Assembly: GCF_029873215.1 (NCBI RefSeq)
Contig: NZ_CP123620.1
Location: 4,030,001 to 4,094,000, forward strand
Reading direction: 5' to 3'
Length of the DNA: 64,000 nucleotides
Source: Nocardioides sp. BP30
Lineage (GTDB): Bacteria > Actinomycetota > Actinomycetes > Propionibacteriales > Nocardioidaceae
This document shows, piece by piece, positions 57,207 through 64,000 of this stretch. A model generated the notes under the pieces. The model ran no database searches and was not told where the DNA came from. It was given only the letters and a program-made list of their open reading frames with translations. A program made the position numbers and the translations under genes. Each line of letters starts with the position of its first letter. The first letter of the stretch is position 1.

Positions 57207-58955
57207 TCAACATGCCGACCGCACCGCGGCGGAGGCTGCGCCGGCCTGGACGGACGGCGTCACGTTGACGCGGGTGGGACCGATCTGACCGGCACCGGAC
57301 GTCATCGTCCAGCTGAGGTCCTTGCTCTTCCCGGGCTCGAGCAGCACCCAGGTCTGGATGACCTTGCGACCGTCCAGCACGGCGTCGAACTGCGGGAAGT
57401 CGAGGTCGTTGTCGGCGAACTTGCTCGTGCCTCCGCCGGAGGGTGCGAAGACGTAGACGGCCACGAGCATGTCGCCGGCCGACGACTTCGGCAGCCCCTG
57501 ACCGGTGACGTACGCCGGCAAGGTCGTCCTGGCATCCTTCGGCGCGGTGGAGGTCAGGGTGAGCGATCCGGAGAGGGTCTGGACGCCCCGGACGCACGAG
57601 GTCGCCGCGACGTGGCTGTCGTAGCGCAGGTAGTAGCTCATCTTCGACAAGGTGGCGTCGGCGAAGTAGATGCCGACCTGCGGGTCGCGCTGGGCATCCC
57701 CGGTGCTCAGGCTGCCGGCGACGACCGTGGAGGCCAGCCGGCTCTGCACCGAGCCGTCGAAGTCGTGGACGAGGATCCGGTGCTCGTCGGCCGCCTGCTG
57801 CAGCGCCGTGAGCAGGTCCTTCTTCGAGCCGGAGAACGACGTCACCCGGTTGAACACCGTGCTCGCGACCTGGGCGAAGAAGGCGTCCTCGGCGGCCGGG
57901 TCGGGCAGCCGCTGGTAGACCTTGCTGAGCAGCTCGTCGACCACCGTGTCGGACGTCAGCTGGACGCCGTCGACATCGACCGGGCCGAGGGCGCGCAGGA
58001 GGTAGGAGAGCGTCACGGTGTCGAGCGAGACGACGCCGTCGATCTTCTCCGGCTGGGTCTGCTCCCAGCGCGCCTTCCACAGGTCAGCGCTGCGGGCGAA
58101 GTCGGGCGTGAGGTTGGCGTCCACGAAGTAGCGGCCGATGTTCCCACCGAAGATCTTCTGCTCGGCCGGCTGGATCGGCAGCACCGGGGCGGGCGACTCG
58201 CCGAAGGAGGCGCCGGACACCTCGCGCACCATCGAGATCCGGCCATGGTCCACGTGCAGCAGCGACACCGCTCCCGGCAGGCCGCCGGTCGCGCGGATCT
58301 CGGCGTTGTTCTGCATGATCAGCAGGTAGTTGCGTGGCCCGTCGGCGCCGAGCATCTGCGGAAGCACCCCGAGCGCGCGGTGGGCGACGGCCATCGCGTC
58401 GGTGGCGTCGTCCACCTCCGACTGCAGATCGCGATAGCGCAGCTTCAGCGAGGTCATGTAGCCGCTCGGGTCCTCGCCGGCCAGCGCGGTGCGCGCCCGG
58501 GTGAGGGCCGCGTAGCTGTCGTCCACCGGGCCGGTCATTGACTGCAGCCTGGCGGTGTCGATCCCGCCGTTGCGCGGCAGCACGGCGTCGAGGTCACCGA
58601 CGGTGTCGGTGAGCTCGCTCAGGCCGTGGTGTGCCAGGTCATGGCCCACCCGGCTCACCGTGCGTACGCCGCGGGCATCGTCACCGACCACGGGCAGGTG
58701 GGTCAGCAACGACCACACCGGCGAGTCGGTCGCGTCGGCAGCACTGTCGGCGTGCTCGGAGAACCGCTTCGAGGCGCTGGTGACCTGCGCCGGGTCGTCG
58801 CCGAGCGCCGCCGTCTTGAGGGCCGAGGCGTCGTCGGCCGCCGCCTTGAGGTTGTGCGCGGCGTCCCACAGGAGCCAACCGGCGTACGCGATCACCAGCA
58901 CGACGACCACACCGAGGGTCCCCGAGACCCAGCGCCAGGGGTGCTGCACCCGCAT
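57207..58955 (-). CDS. DUF4012 membrane-anchored protein
   Basis: 582 residues. One N-terminal membrane helix (about 10-32), then a long extracytoplasmic region with RNYLLIMQNNAEIRATGGLPGAVSLLHVDHGRISM (about 207-240), the DUF4012 hallmark. Function unknown; in actinobacteria such genes often accompany polysaccharide loci. ATG at 58955 has GGAAG nearby. 112 bp upstream of the Wzc-like gene. Confidence 0.87.
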   Translation of the reverse strand: MRVQHPWRWVSGTLGVVVVLVIAYAGWLLWDAAHNLKAAADDASALKTAALGDDPAQVTSASKRFSEHADSAADATDSPVWSLLTHLPVVGDDARGVRTVSRVGHDLAHHGLSELTDTVGDLDAVLPRNGGIDTARLQSMTGPVDDSYAALTRARTALAGEDPSGYMTSLKLRYRDLQSEVDDATDAMAVAHRALGVLPQMLGADGPRNYLLIMQNNAEIRATGGLPGAVSLLHVDHGRISMVREVSGASFGESPAPVLPIQPAEQKIFGGNIGRYFVDANLTPDFARSADLWKARWEQTQPEKIDGVVSLDTVTLSYLLRALGPVDVDGVQLTSDTVVDELLSKVYQRLPDPAAEDAFFAQVASTVFNRVTSFSGSKKDLLTALQQAADEHRILVHDFDGSVQSRLASTVVAGSLSTGDAQRDPQVGIYFADATLSKMSYYLRYDSHVAATSCVRGVQTLSGSLTLTSTAPKDARTTLPAYVTGQGLPKSSAGDMLVAVYVFAPSGGGTSKFADNDLDFPQFDAVLDGRKVIQTWVLLEPGKSKDLSWTMTSGAGQIGPTRVNVTPSVQAGAASAAVRSAC

Positions 58956-58996
58956 GACTTCCACTTCCTGCTGTCGAACCACGTGCTTCAAGCAGC

Positions 58997-59029
58997 GCGG
59001 ACCCCCGGCCCTCAGGACCGGGGGTCCGC
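58997..59029 (-). terminator. Terminator after the Lys-rich secreted-protein gene
   Basis: GCGGACCCCCGG with perfect complement (12 bp, 9-nt loop), 21 bp past the stop at 59051; no long T run. Confidence 0.65.
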
Positions 59030-59050
59030 ACCGCGAAGGACCTCAGAGGG

Positions 59051-59335
59051 TCACTTCTTGGTGTCCTTCTTGATCTTCGCGAGGAGCTTCTTGGCCTTGG
59101 CGCTGGAGATGACGCCGGCCTTCTTGGCGGCCTTGACCTCGGCGGTGAGCTTCTTCGCCTTCTTCTTCGAGATCTTGCCCGGCTTGCTGATGGCCTTGGT
59201 GACGTCGCTCTTGACGACCGAGGCGGTCGGCGTCGACGGGCCGTAGTCGGCCAGCGCAGGAGCCGTGCCCGCGAAGGCCAGGGCGCCGAGGCTGAGGGCC
59301 GAGGCGGTGGCCACACCGGCGATGAACTTCTTCAT
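59051..59335 (-). CDS. Small secreted Lys/Ala-rich protein
   Basis: 94 residues. Signal peptide (MKKFIAGVATASALSLGALAFAGTAPALA), then a short Ser/Thr/Pro part and a Lys/Ala-rich helical tail (KKAKKLTAEVKAAKKAGVISSAKAKKLLAKIKK). Cationic and amphipathic; could bind acidic wall polymers or nucleic acid. Strong AGGAGGAGA ribosome-binding site. Not recognised. Confidence 0.7.
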   Translation of the reverse strand: MKKFIAGVATASALSLGALAFAGTAPALADYGPSTPTASVVKSDVTKAISKPGKISKKKAKKLTAEVKAAKKAGVISSAKAKKLLAKIKKDTKK

Positions 59336-59402
59336 GAATGTCTCCTCCTGCCCGGGCGCCCGAGGCGACCGGTCGATGTCACGGTGAGGCCTATCAGACC
59401 AC

Positions 59403-59445
59403 ATGGGACGGTCCCATATACACAAAACTGGGGATTTCTGGACAA
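59403..59445 (-). promoter_or_regulatory. Promoter with ATGGGAC-G-GTCCCAT operator
   Basis: In minus sense TTGTCC (59445-59440), 17 bp, TGTATA (59422-59417), then the perfect 15-bp dyad at 59417-59403 overlapping the start-site region. Drives the Lys-rich secreted-protein gene; the dyad implies a repressor. A second palindrome, GCCGATATCGGC, is at 59484-59495. Confidence 0.5.
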
Positions 59446-59531
59446 CTTCCGTCAGCCGAGATGTTGCCGTGTTCTTTCTTTCGGCCGATATCGGCGATCG
59501 AAGAGTGATTTCGGGCAGTGCCATAAAAAGT

Positions 59532-59564
59532 GACACCCGCCACAGCGAAGCTGTGACGGGTGTC
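59532..59564 (-). terminator. Rho-independent terminator of the sulfur-relay operon
   Basis: GACACCCG-c-CACAGC, loop GAA, GCTGTG-a-CGGGTGTC, followed in minus sense by CTTTTTATGG. Classical form, 15 bp after the DUF1416 stop. Confidence 0.9.
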
Positions 59565-59578
59565 GGGACGCGTCTCGC

Positions 59579-59875
59579 TCAGAGGCTGATGGTGACCTCT
59601 GCGACCGAGCCGACGTGCGCCAGGATCTGGCGGTCGACCGGCTCGGCCTTCGGCGCGAGCGTGCGCAGCGTCCACTGCCCCTCGCCGGCGAAGAAGCGGA
59701 AGTGCCCCGAGGCAGAGGTCGGGACCTCGGCGGTGAACTCACCGGACTTGTCGAGCAGCCGGACGTAGGCGTTGGCGATCGGCTCGCCGTCGCGCACGAC
59801 CTGGCCCTGGATCACCGCCTCCTTGGCGACGTTCACGCCGTCGAGGCTCAGACCACCAGCGGTAGCGCCGCACAT
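59579..59875 (-). CDS. sseC: DUF1416 protein (SseC family)
   Basis: 98 residues. MCGATAGGLSLDGVNVAKEAVIQGQVVRDGEPIANAYVRLLD and a beta-sandwich tail (GHFRFFAGEGQWTLRTLAP) identify the small partner always found next to CysA-type sulfurtransferases in mycobacteria. N-terminal MCGA may be a sulfur carrier or metal site. 1 bp after the sulfurtransferase gene. Confidence 0.9.
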   Translation of the reverse strand: MCGATAGGLSLDGVNVAKEAVIQGQVVRDGEPIANAYVRLLDKSGEFTAEVPTSASGHFRFFAGEGQWTLRTLAPKAEPVDRQILAHVGSVAEVTISL

Positions 59876-59876
59876 G

Positions 59877-60725
59877 TCAGGCCTCCCCGGGCTCGTCGCC
59901 CAGCGCGACCGGCACGCCGACGAGGCTGCCGTACTCGGTCCACGAGCCGTCGTAGTTCTTCACGTTGTCCTGACCGAGCAGCTCCTTGAGCACGAACCAG
60001 GTGTGGCTGGAGCGCTCGCCGATGCGGCAGTAGGCGATCGTGTCCTTGTTCCAGTCGACGCCGGCCTCGGTGTAGATCTGCTTGAGCTCGTCGTCGGACT
60101 TGAAGGTGCCGTCGTCGTTCGCGGCCTTCGACCACGGCACGTTGGCAGCGGTCGGGATGTGCCCCGCACGCTGAGCCTGCTCCTGCGGCAGGTGGGCCGG
60201 GGCGAGCAGGCGACCGGCGAACTCGTCGGGCGAGCGGACGTCGACCAGGTTCTGGGTGCCGATGGCGGCGACGACCTCGTCGCGGAAGGCGCGGATCGAG
60301 CCGTCCTGCTCCTGAGCCACGTAGCTGGTCTCGGGGCGGCTGGGCAGCTCCGAGACGAGCTCGCGGGAGTCGAGCTCCCACTTCTTGCGGCCGCCGTCGA
60401 GCAGCTTGACGTCCTGGTGGCCGTAGAGCTTGAAGTACCAGTAGGCGTAGGCGGCGAACCAGTTGTTGTTGCCGCCGTACAGGACGACGGTGTCGTCGTT
60501 GGCGACGCCGCGGCTGCTCAGGAGCGCCTCGAACTGCTGCTTGTTGACGAAGTCGCGGCGGACCTGGTCCTGCAGGTCGGTGGTCCAGTCGAGCTTGATC
60601 GCGCCCTTGATGTGGCCCTTGTCGTACGCCGACGTGTCCTCGTCGACCTCGACCAGCACCACCTTCGGGTTGTCCAGGTTCTCCTCCACCCACTGGGCGG
60701 AGACGAGAGCGTTCTCGCGGGTCAT
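59877..60725 (-). CDS. cysA: Thiosulfate sulfurtransferase (CysA2/SseA-like rhodanese)
   Basis: 282 residues, two rhodanese domains. N-domain YDKGHIKGAIKLDWTTDLQD; active-site loop CRIGERS (about 231-237) in the C-domain. Mycobacterial CysA2/3 have the same loop. Transfers sulfane sulfur from thiosulfate; works with DUF1416 and DUF4395 partners. Confidence 0.93.
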   Translation of the reverse strand: MTRENALVSAQWVEENLDNPKVVLVEVDEDTSAYDKGHIKGAIKLDWTTDLQDQVRRDFVNKQQFEALLSSRGVANDDTVVLYGGNNNWFAAYAYWYFKLYGHQDVKLLDGGRKKWELDSRELVSELPSRPETSYVAQEQDGSIRAFRDEVVAAIGTQNLVDVRSPDEFAGRLLAPAHLPQEQAQRAGHIPTAANVPWSKAANDDGTFKSDDELKQIYTEAGVDWNKDTIAYCRIGERSSHTWFVLKELLGQDNVKNYDGSWTEYGSLVGVPVALGDEPGEA

Positions 60726-60780
60726 GGTGTGTTCCCTTCGGTTGTGAAGCGTGTTTGTCAGAGCGTGTGAAGTGATGGCG

Positions 60781-61266
60781 TCAGTGGGCGAGGCGCTGGA
60801 TGAGCAGGTACATCTCGCAGCCCAGGCAGAACCGGAAGAGCGCGTTGAGCAGGGCCGCCACGAGGGCGAGGCCGATCGCGATCTGGCCGAGCAGCGTCAC
60901 CCCCGCCAGGTACCCCACCAGGGCGACCAGCGTGAACACCAGGCCGACCGTCTGGGCGAACCGCGGCGGGGCGGGATCCTCCAGCTCGACCGGCGGCCGC
61001 AGCCGGGGTCGCACCAGCCGCCTGAAGAGCACGGCGGTCGGCGTGCGCTGCACCCCGCGCGCCGCCCCGAGCCCGAACAGCACGGCCTGGACCGCTGTCA
61101 GCACCGCGGCGGCCGGGGTCGGGAGCAGCAGGATCACGATCAGGACGACAGCGGTGATCCCGGCGGTGAACTGGGGCCCGCGCGGGTCGATCCCCGGCCC
61201 TGCGGCAGGCGCCGCGACGGGCTCGGCGTACGGTCCCCGGGCCGGTCGGGGGGCGGTGGCGGACAT
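60781..61266 (-). CDS. DUF4395 membrane protein
   Basis: 161 residues, four hydrophobic segments, with a C-terminal FCLGCEMYLLI Cys pair (CxxC) near the membrane. Always-associated partner of thioredoxin-like proteins and sulfurtransferases in actinobacteria; probable role in sulfane-sulfur or redox relay (inference). ATG at 61266. First structural gene after the leader. Confidence 0.88.
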   Translation of the reverse strand: MSATAPRPARGPYAEPVAAPAAGPGIDPRGPQFTAGITAVVLIVILLLPTPAAAVLTAVQAVLFGLGAARGVQRTPTAVLFRRLVRPRLRPPVELEDPAPPRFAQTVGLVFTLVALVGYLAGVTLLGQIAIGLALVAALLNALFRFCLGCEMYLLIQRLAH

Positions 61267-61351
61267 GGATGCTCCGGAGTCGAGGTGGCAGATGGCTGGT
61301 CAGCACGCGTCGACGGCCATCGCGAGCCCCTCCCGGGGCGTCAGGCGGCCG

Positions 61352-61420
61352 TCACCAGGACATTCGACACAGCGACGAGCGCACGCGGCAGTGGTCCACT
61401 GCGCGGCGCTTGGTCAGCAT
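61352..61420 (-). CDS. Cys-rich leader peptide (cysteine attenuator type)
   Basis: 22 codons, ATG at 61420 to TGA at 61352. The peptide begins MLTKRRAVDHCRV and continues with SSLCRM before its end; paired Cys-Arg residues after RRAVDHCRV are the hallmark of actinobacterial sulfur-operon leaders that stall when cysteine is low. It is 85 bp upstream of the DUF4395 gene and separated from it by a hairpin (GCCCC-TCCC-GGGGC, 61327-61339). No other ORF lies in this 314-bp gap. Confidence 0.82.
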   Translation of the reverse strand: MLTKRRAVDHCRVRSSLCRMSW

Positions 61421-61438
61421 GGTCGAGAGCACGATGCG

Positions 61439-61511
61439 ACTCTAGGAGGGATTTCCGGCACAACGAAACTCGCGTCTCAAATAATGGTATGCGTGTCCAT
61501 TTTTTGAGACG
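61439..61511. promoter_or_regulatory. Promoter and long dyad between the leader and gmd
   Basis: TAGAGT on the minus strand (61444-61439) lies 18 nt before the leader ATG. Farther right, CGTCTCAAATAATGG (61473-61487) and CCATTTTTTGAGACG (61497-61511) form a 15-bp inverted repeat with one mismatch and 9-nt spacer; candidate operator for the divergent leader and gmd transcripts. Confidence 0.45.
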
Positions 61512-61580
61512 GCGACGCTCGGCCACACCGATCCCCCGCGCCACCACGGCGGGCGTTGCCACCCTCCGTATGCTGCCGCA

Positions 61581-62600
61581 ATGACCAAGCGCGCCCTCAT
61601 CACCGGGATCACCGGTCAGGACGGTTCCTACCTCGCCGAGCTGCTGCTCGAGAAGGGCTACGAGGTGCACGGCTTGGTGCGACGCAGCTCGAGCTTCAAC
61701 CGCGCTCGGATCGACCCGATCTACCTCCACCCCGACAACGCCGGCCGGCTGAGCCTGCACTACGGCGACCTCACCGACTCCACCAGCCTGACCAACATCG
61801 TGCGCGCCGCCGCGCCCGACGAGGTCTACAACCTGGCCGCGCAGTCGCACGTCGCAGTCAGCTTCGAGATGCCCGAGTACACCGCCAGCGCCGATGCCAT
61901 CGGCGCGATCCGGCTGCTCGAGGCGGTCCGCCAGCACGCCCCCGACGCCCGGTTCTACCAGGCGTCGACCTCGGAGATGTTCGGGCTCACCCCGCCACCG
62001 CAGCACGAGGGGACGCACTTCCACCCGCGCTCGCCGTACGGCGCCGCCAAGCTGCACGCCCACTGGGCCACCGTGAACTACCGCGAGGCCTACGGCCTCT
62101 ACGCCGTCTCCGGCATCCTGTTCAACCACGAGTCGCCGCGGCGCGGGGAGTCGTTCGTGACGCGCAAGATCAGTCTCGCCGCCGCGCGGATCGCCGCGAC
62201 CGGCTCGGCGAGCGGGGCGACCGGTGCGCTCACGCTCGGCAACCTCGACGCGATCCGCGACTGGGGCTACGCGGCGGAGTACGTCGAGGGCATGTGGCGC
62301 ATGCTCCAGCAGGACGAGCCGGCCGACTTCGTGCTGGCGACAGGGGTCGGCAGCACGGTCCGCGACTTCTGCGAGCTGGCCTTCTCCCACGTCGGCCTCG
62401 ACTGGCGCGACCACGTCGTCACCGACCCCCGCTTCGTCCGCCCCGCCGAGGTCCCCGAGCTCGTCGGGGACGCCTCGCACGCGGCCAGCGAGCTGGGCTG
62501 GAAGGCGACCACCTCGGTCGGCGAGCTCGCACGGCTGATGGTGGACGCCGACCTCGCCGCGCTCGGCGCCACGTCCAGCGCCGCCGCCGAGCGCGCGTGA
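61581..62600 (+). CDS. gmd: GDP-mannose 4,6-dehydratase
   Basis: 339 residues. [33 protein letters not shown] (9-41), catalytic STSEMFG (about 131), [33 protein letters not shown]. Makes GDP-4-keto-6-deoxymannose. ATG at 61581 is 6 nt after TATGCT (leaderless layout). Stop overlaps the next GTG (GTGA). Confidence 0.95.
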   Translation: MTKRALITGITGQDGSYLAELLLEKGYEVHGLVRRSSSFNRARIDPIYLHPDNAGRLSLHYGDLTDSTSLTNIVRAAAPDEVYNLAAQSHVAVSFEMPEYTASADAIGAIRLLEAVRQHAPDARFYQASTSEMFGLTPPPQHEGTHFHPRSPYGAAKLHAHWATVNYREAYGLYAVSGILFNHESPRRGESFVTRKISLAAARIAATGSASGATGALTLGNLDAIRDWGYAAEYVEGMWRMLQQDEPADFVLATGVGSTVRDFCELAFSHVGLDWRDHVVTDPRFVRPAEVPELVGDASHAASELGWKATTSVGELARLMVDADLAALGATSSAAAERA

Positions 62601-63514
62601 TCGCCCTGGTCACCGGCGCGACCGGTCAGGACGGCATCTACCTCAGCCGGCTGCTGGCCGATGCCGGTACGACGGTGCTCGCGGGCCGGCGGTCGCCCGG
62701 CCCGCGGGACTGCTACCTCGCGCATCGGCTGATCACCCTGGTCGACCTCGACGTCACCGACACCGCTGCCTTCGCCGCCCTCCTGCGCGCCCGGCAGATC
62801 GACGAGGTCTACCAGCTCGCGGCGATCTCCTCGGTCGCCCTGTCCTGGGACGACCCGCGCGCCACCGTCGCTGTCAACGCGGAGGCGGTCGAGGGCATGC
62901 TCGCGGCGGTGCGCCACATCCGGCCGAGCACGCGGTTCTTCCAGGCATCCTCGGTGCAGGCCGGCCCCACCAGTCCCTACGCCGCCTCCAAGCTCGCCGC
63001 CGAGGGGTCGGTGGCCGACGCCCGTGCCCGCGGCGTGTTCGCCGTGGCCGGCCGGCTGGCCAACCACGAGTCGCCACTGCGCCCCGTGCACTTCGTGTCA
63101 CGACGGATCGCCCGCGCCGCGGCCGCCGGCGACGTCCTGGACCTCGGGGACCTCTCCTCCGAGCGGGACTGGGGCCACGCCCGCGACCACGTCGCCGCGA
63201 TGCCGTTGCTGCTGCGGCTGCCCGAGCCGCTCGACGCCGACATCTGCACCGGTGTGCGGCACCCGTTGCGCGCGCTCGCGGAGGCGGCCTACAGCGCTGC
63301 GGGACTGGACCCGGCGACCCACATCGTCGAGACCGGCGCAGTCGCGCGCCCCGCTGACCCCGTCACGGTGGGCGGCTCGCCGGAGGCGATCACGGCCGCG
63401 ACCGGTTGGCGCGCGCGGACCTCGATCGCCGCGTTGATGGCCGAGCTGGTCGCCGTCGAGCGGCGTCGGCTCGCCTCAGGGCTGGAGGACGACGTCACCT
63501 ATCTCGCCGTGTGA
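62597..63514 (+). CDS. GDP-sugar SDR, Rmd/Gmd-like
   Basis: 305 residues. [19 protein letters not shown] (7-25), [22 protein letters not shown] (Tyr-x3-Lys, about 130), [20 protein letters not shown] shortened Gmd paralogue; the second enzyme in GDP-D-rhamnose or related deoxysugar synthesis is the likely role. GTG start coupled to gmd. Confidence 0.82.
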   Translation: MIALVTGATGQDGIYLSRLLADAGTTVLAGRRSPGPRDCYLAHRLITLVDLDVTDTAAFAALLRARQIDEVYQLAAISSVALSWDDPRATVAVNAEAVEGMLAAVRHIRPSTRFFQASSVQAGPTSPYAASKLAAEGSVADARARGVFAVAGRLANHESPLRPVHFVSRRIARAAAAGDVLDLGDLSSERDWGHARDHVAAMPLLLRLPEPLDADICTGVRHPLRALAEAAYSAAGLDPATHIVETGAVARPADPVTVGGSPEAITAATGWRARTSIAALMAELVAVERRRLASGLEDDVTYLAV

Positions 63515-63556
63515 TGCCCACCGTGGCCAGGAGGTCACTCTCAGCAGCACGAGGCG

Positions 63557-64000
63557 CTAGGGGATGGCGCTGAGCACCTGCTCCTTGCGGGGTGCTCCGG
63601 CCGCCCGCGCGACCTCGTTGCCGGTCGCGTCCAGAACCAGTGTGGTGGGCGTGCGGGCGATGCCGAGCCGGCGCACGACGTCGAGGTGGTGCTCGGCGTC
63701 GATCTCCACGTGCACCACGCCCGGCACGAGGTCGGCCACCTCGCTCAGCACGCGACGGGTCGCCCGGCACGGCGCGCAGAACGCACTGGAGAACTGCACC
63801 AGCGTGGCCCGCTCACCCGGCGCGAGGCTCGCCACCGCCTCGCCCAGGCTCCCCCACGCCGAACCGTCACGTTCGGCGGGTCGAGTGGTCACTTCCTGCT
63901 CCCCTCCCGCGCCTGGCAGCGCGCGCGTCCCACGAAAGCGGCCGTCGGTCAGCAGCCGGTAGCCGCCGAACCCGAGGGCGAGTACGACGGCGGCGAGCAC
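63557..64000 (-). CDS. Thioredoxin-like protein, 5' end outside the window
   Basis: 147 residues seen: membrane anchor remnant (AVVLALGFGGYRLL), linker, thioredoxin fold with FCAPCRATRRVLSE (CxxC, about 75-78) and cis-Pro TPTT. Membrane-tethered thioredoxin of the kind normally encoded next to DUF4395 and sulfurtransferase. The true start is beyond 64000. Confidence 0.85.
   Translation of the reverse strand: MLAAVVLALGFGGYRLLTDGRFRGTRALPGAGGEQEVTTRPAERDGSAWGSLGEAVASLAPGERATLVQFSSAFCAPCRATRRVLSEVADLVPGVVHVEIDAEHHLDVVRRLGIARTPTTLVLDATGNEVARAAGAPRKEQVLSAIP

Overview
The window is very GC-rich DNA with frequent GTG starts, ATGA/GTGA/TGATG gene overlaps and many apparently leaderless promoters. 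Gene content (an mce operon, an Mkl-type ATPase beside rplL, DUF1416/SseC, DUF4012, HxlR, a fused RmlC-RmlD) points to an actinobacterium, most likely of the Nocardioides type. Everything here was read by eye: no database search was run, so family names rest on recognised motifs and domain order.

Layout. 1-5,179 (minus): lipid-importer operon mkl - yrbEA - yrbEB - three MCE proteins, running off the left edge. 5,382-9,414 (minus): tRNA-Trp - secE - nusG - rplK - rplA, terminator, L10 leader - rplJ - rplL, terminator. 9,490-32,930: a large accessory region that reads as an organosulfur-scavenging island. It holds a LysR/MFS pair; a minus operon (hydrolase, GlcD-type FAD oxidase, flavin reductase) divergent from a second LysR gene that is followed by a rhodanese; a luciferase-like monooxygenase plus a DszC/SfnB-like acyl-CoA-dehydrogenase-fold enzyme; a frameshifted GNAT; a BisC-type molybdoenzyme; and an eight-gene plus-strand operon (oligopeptide-type ABC importer, PanE-like reductase, heterodimeric ABC exporter, second luciferase-like oxidoreductase). 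Three promoters in this island share one architecture: a GGATC-containing dyad centred 18 nt upstream of TTGGAC, with a -10-like hexamer 19 nt further on. This suggests a single regulon.

32,958-37,653: SDR/HxlR divergent pair with twin palindromic operators, then coupled aspartate aminotransferase, adenosine-deaminase-like and rlmC genes. 37,798-63,514: surface-polysaccharide region. It has dTDP-rhamnose genes (rmlC-D fusion, rmlB, rmlA), ugd, an AbiEi-like gene, cysDN, then a lower-GC block with a Wzy-like polymerase, PpnP, an initiating glycosyl-phosphotransferase, an acyltransferase, four glycosyltransferases, a flippase, a Wzc-like kinase with a Gly-Tyr tail and a DUF4012 protein, and finally gmd and an rmd-like gene.

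59,579-61,420 (minus) is a sulfur-relay operon (DUF4395 - thiosulfate sulfurtransferase - DUF1416) preceded by a 22-codon Cys-Arg leader peptide of the actinobacterial cysteine-attenuator kind. Its usual thioredoxin-like partner lies at 63,557 onwards (cut by the right edge), separated from it by the gmd pair. No CRISPR array, integrase, transposase or replication origin was recognised.
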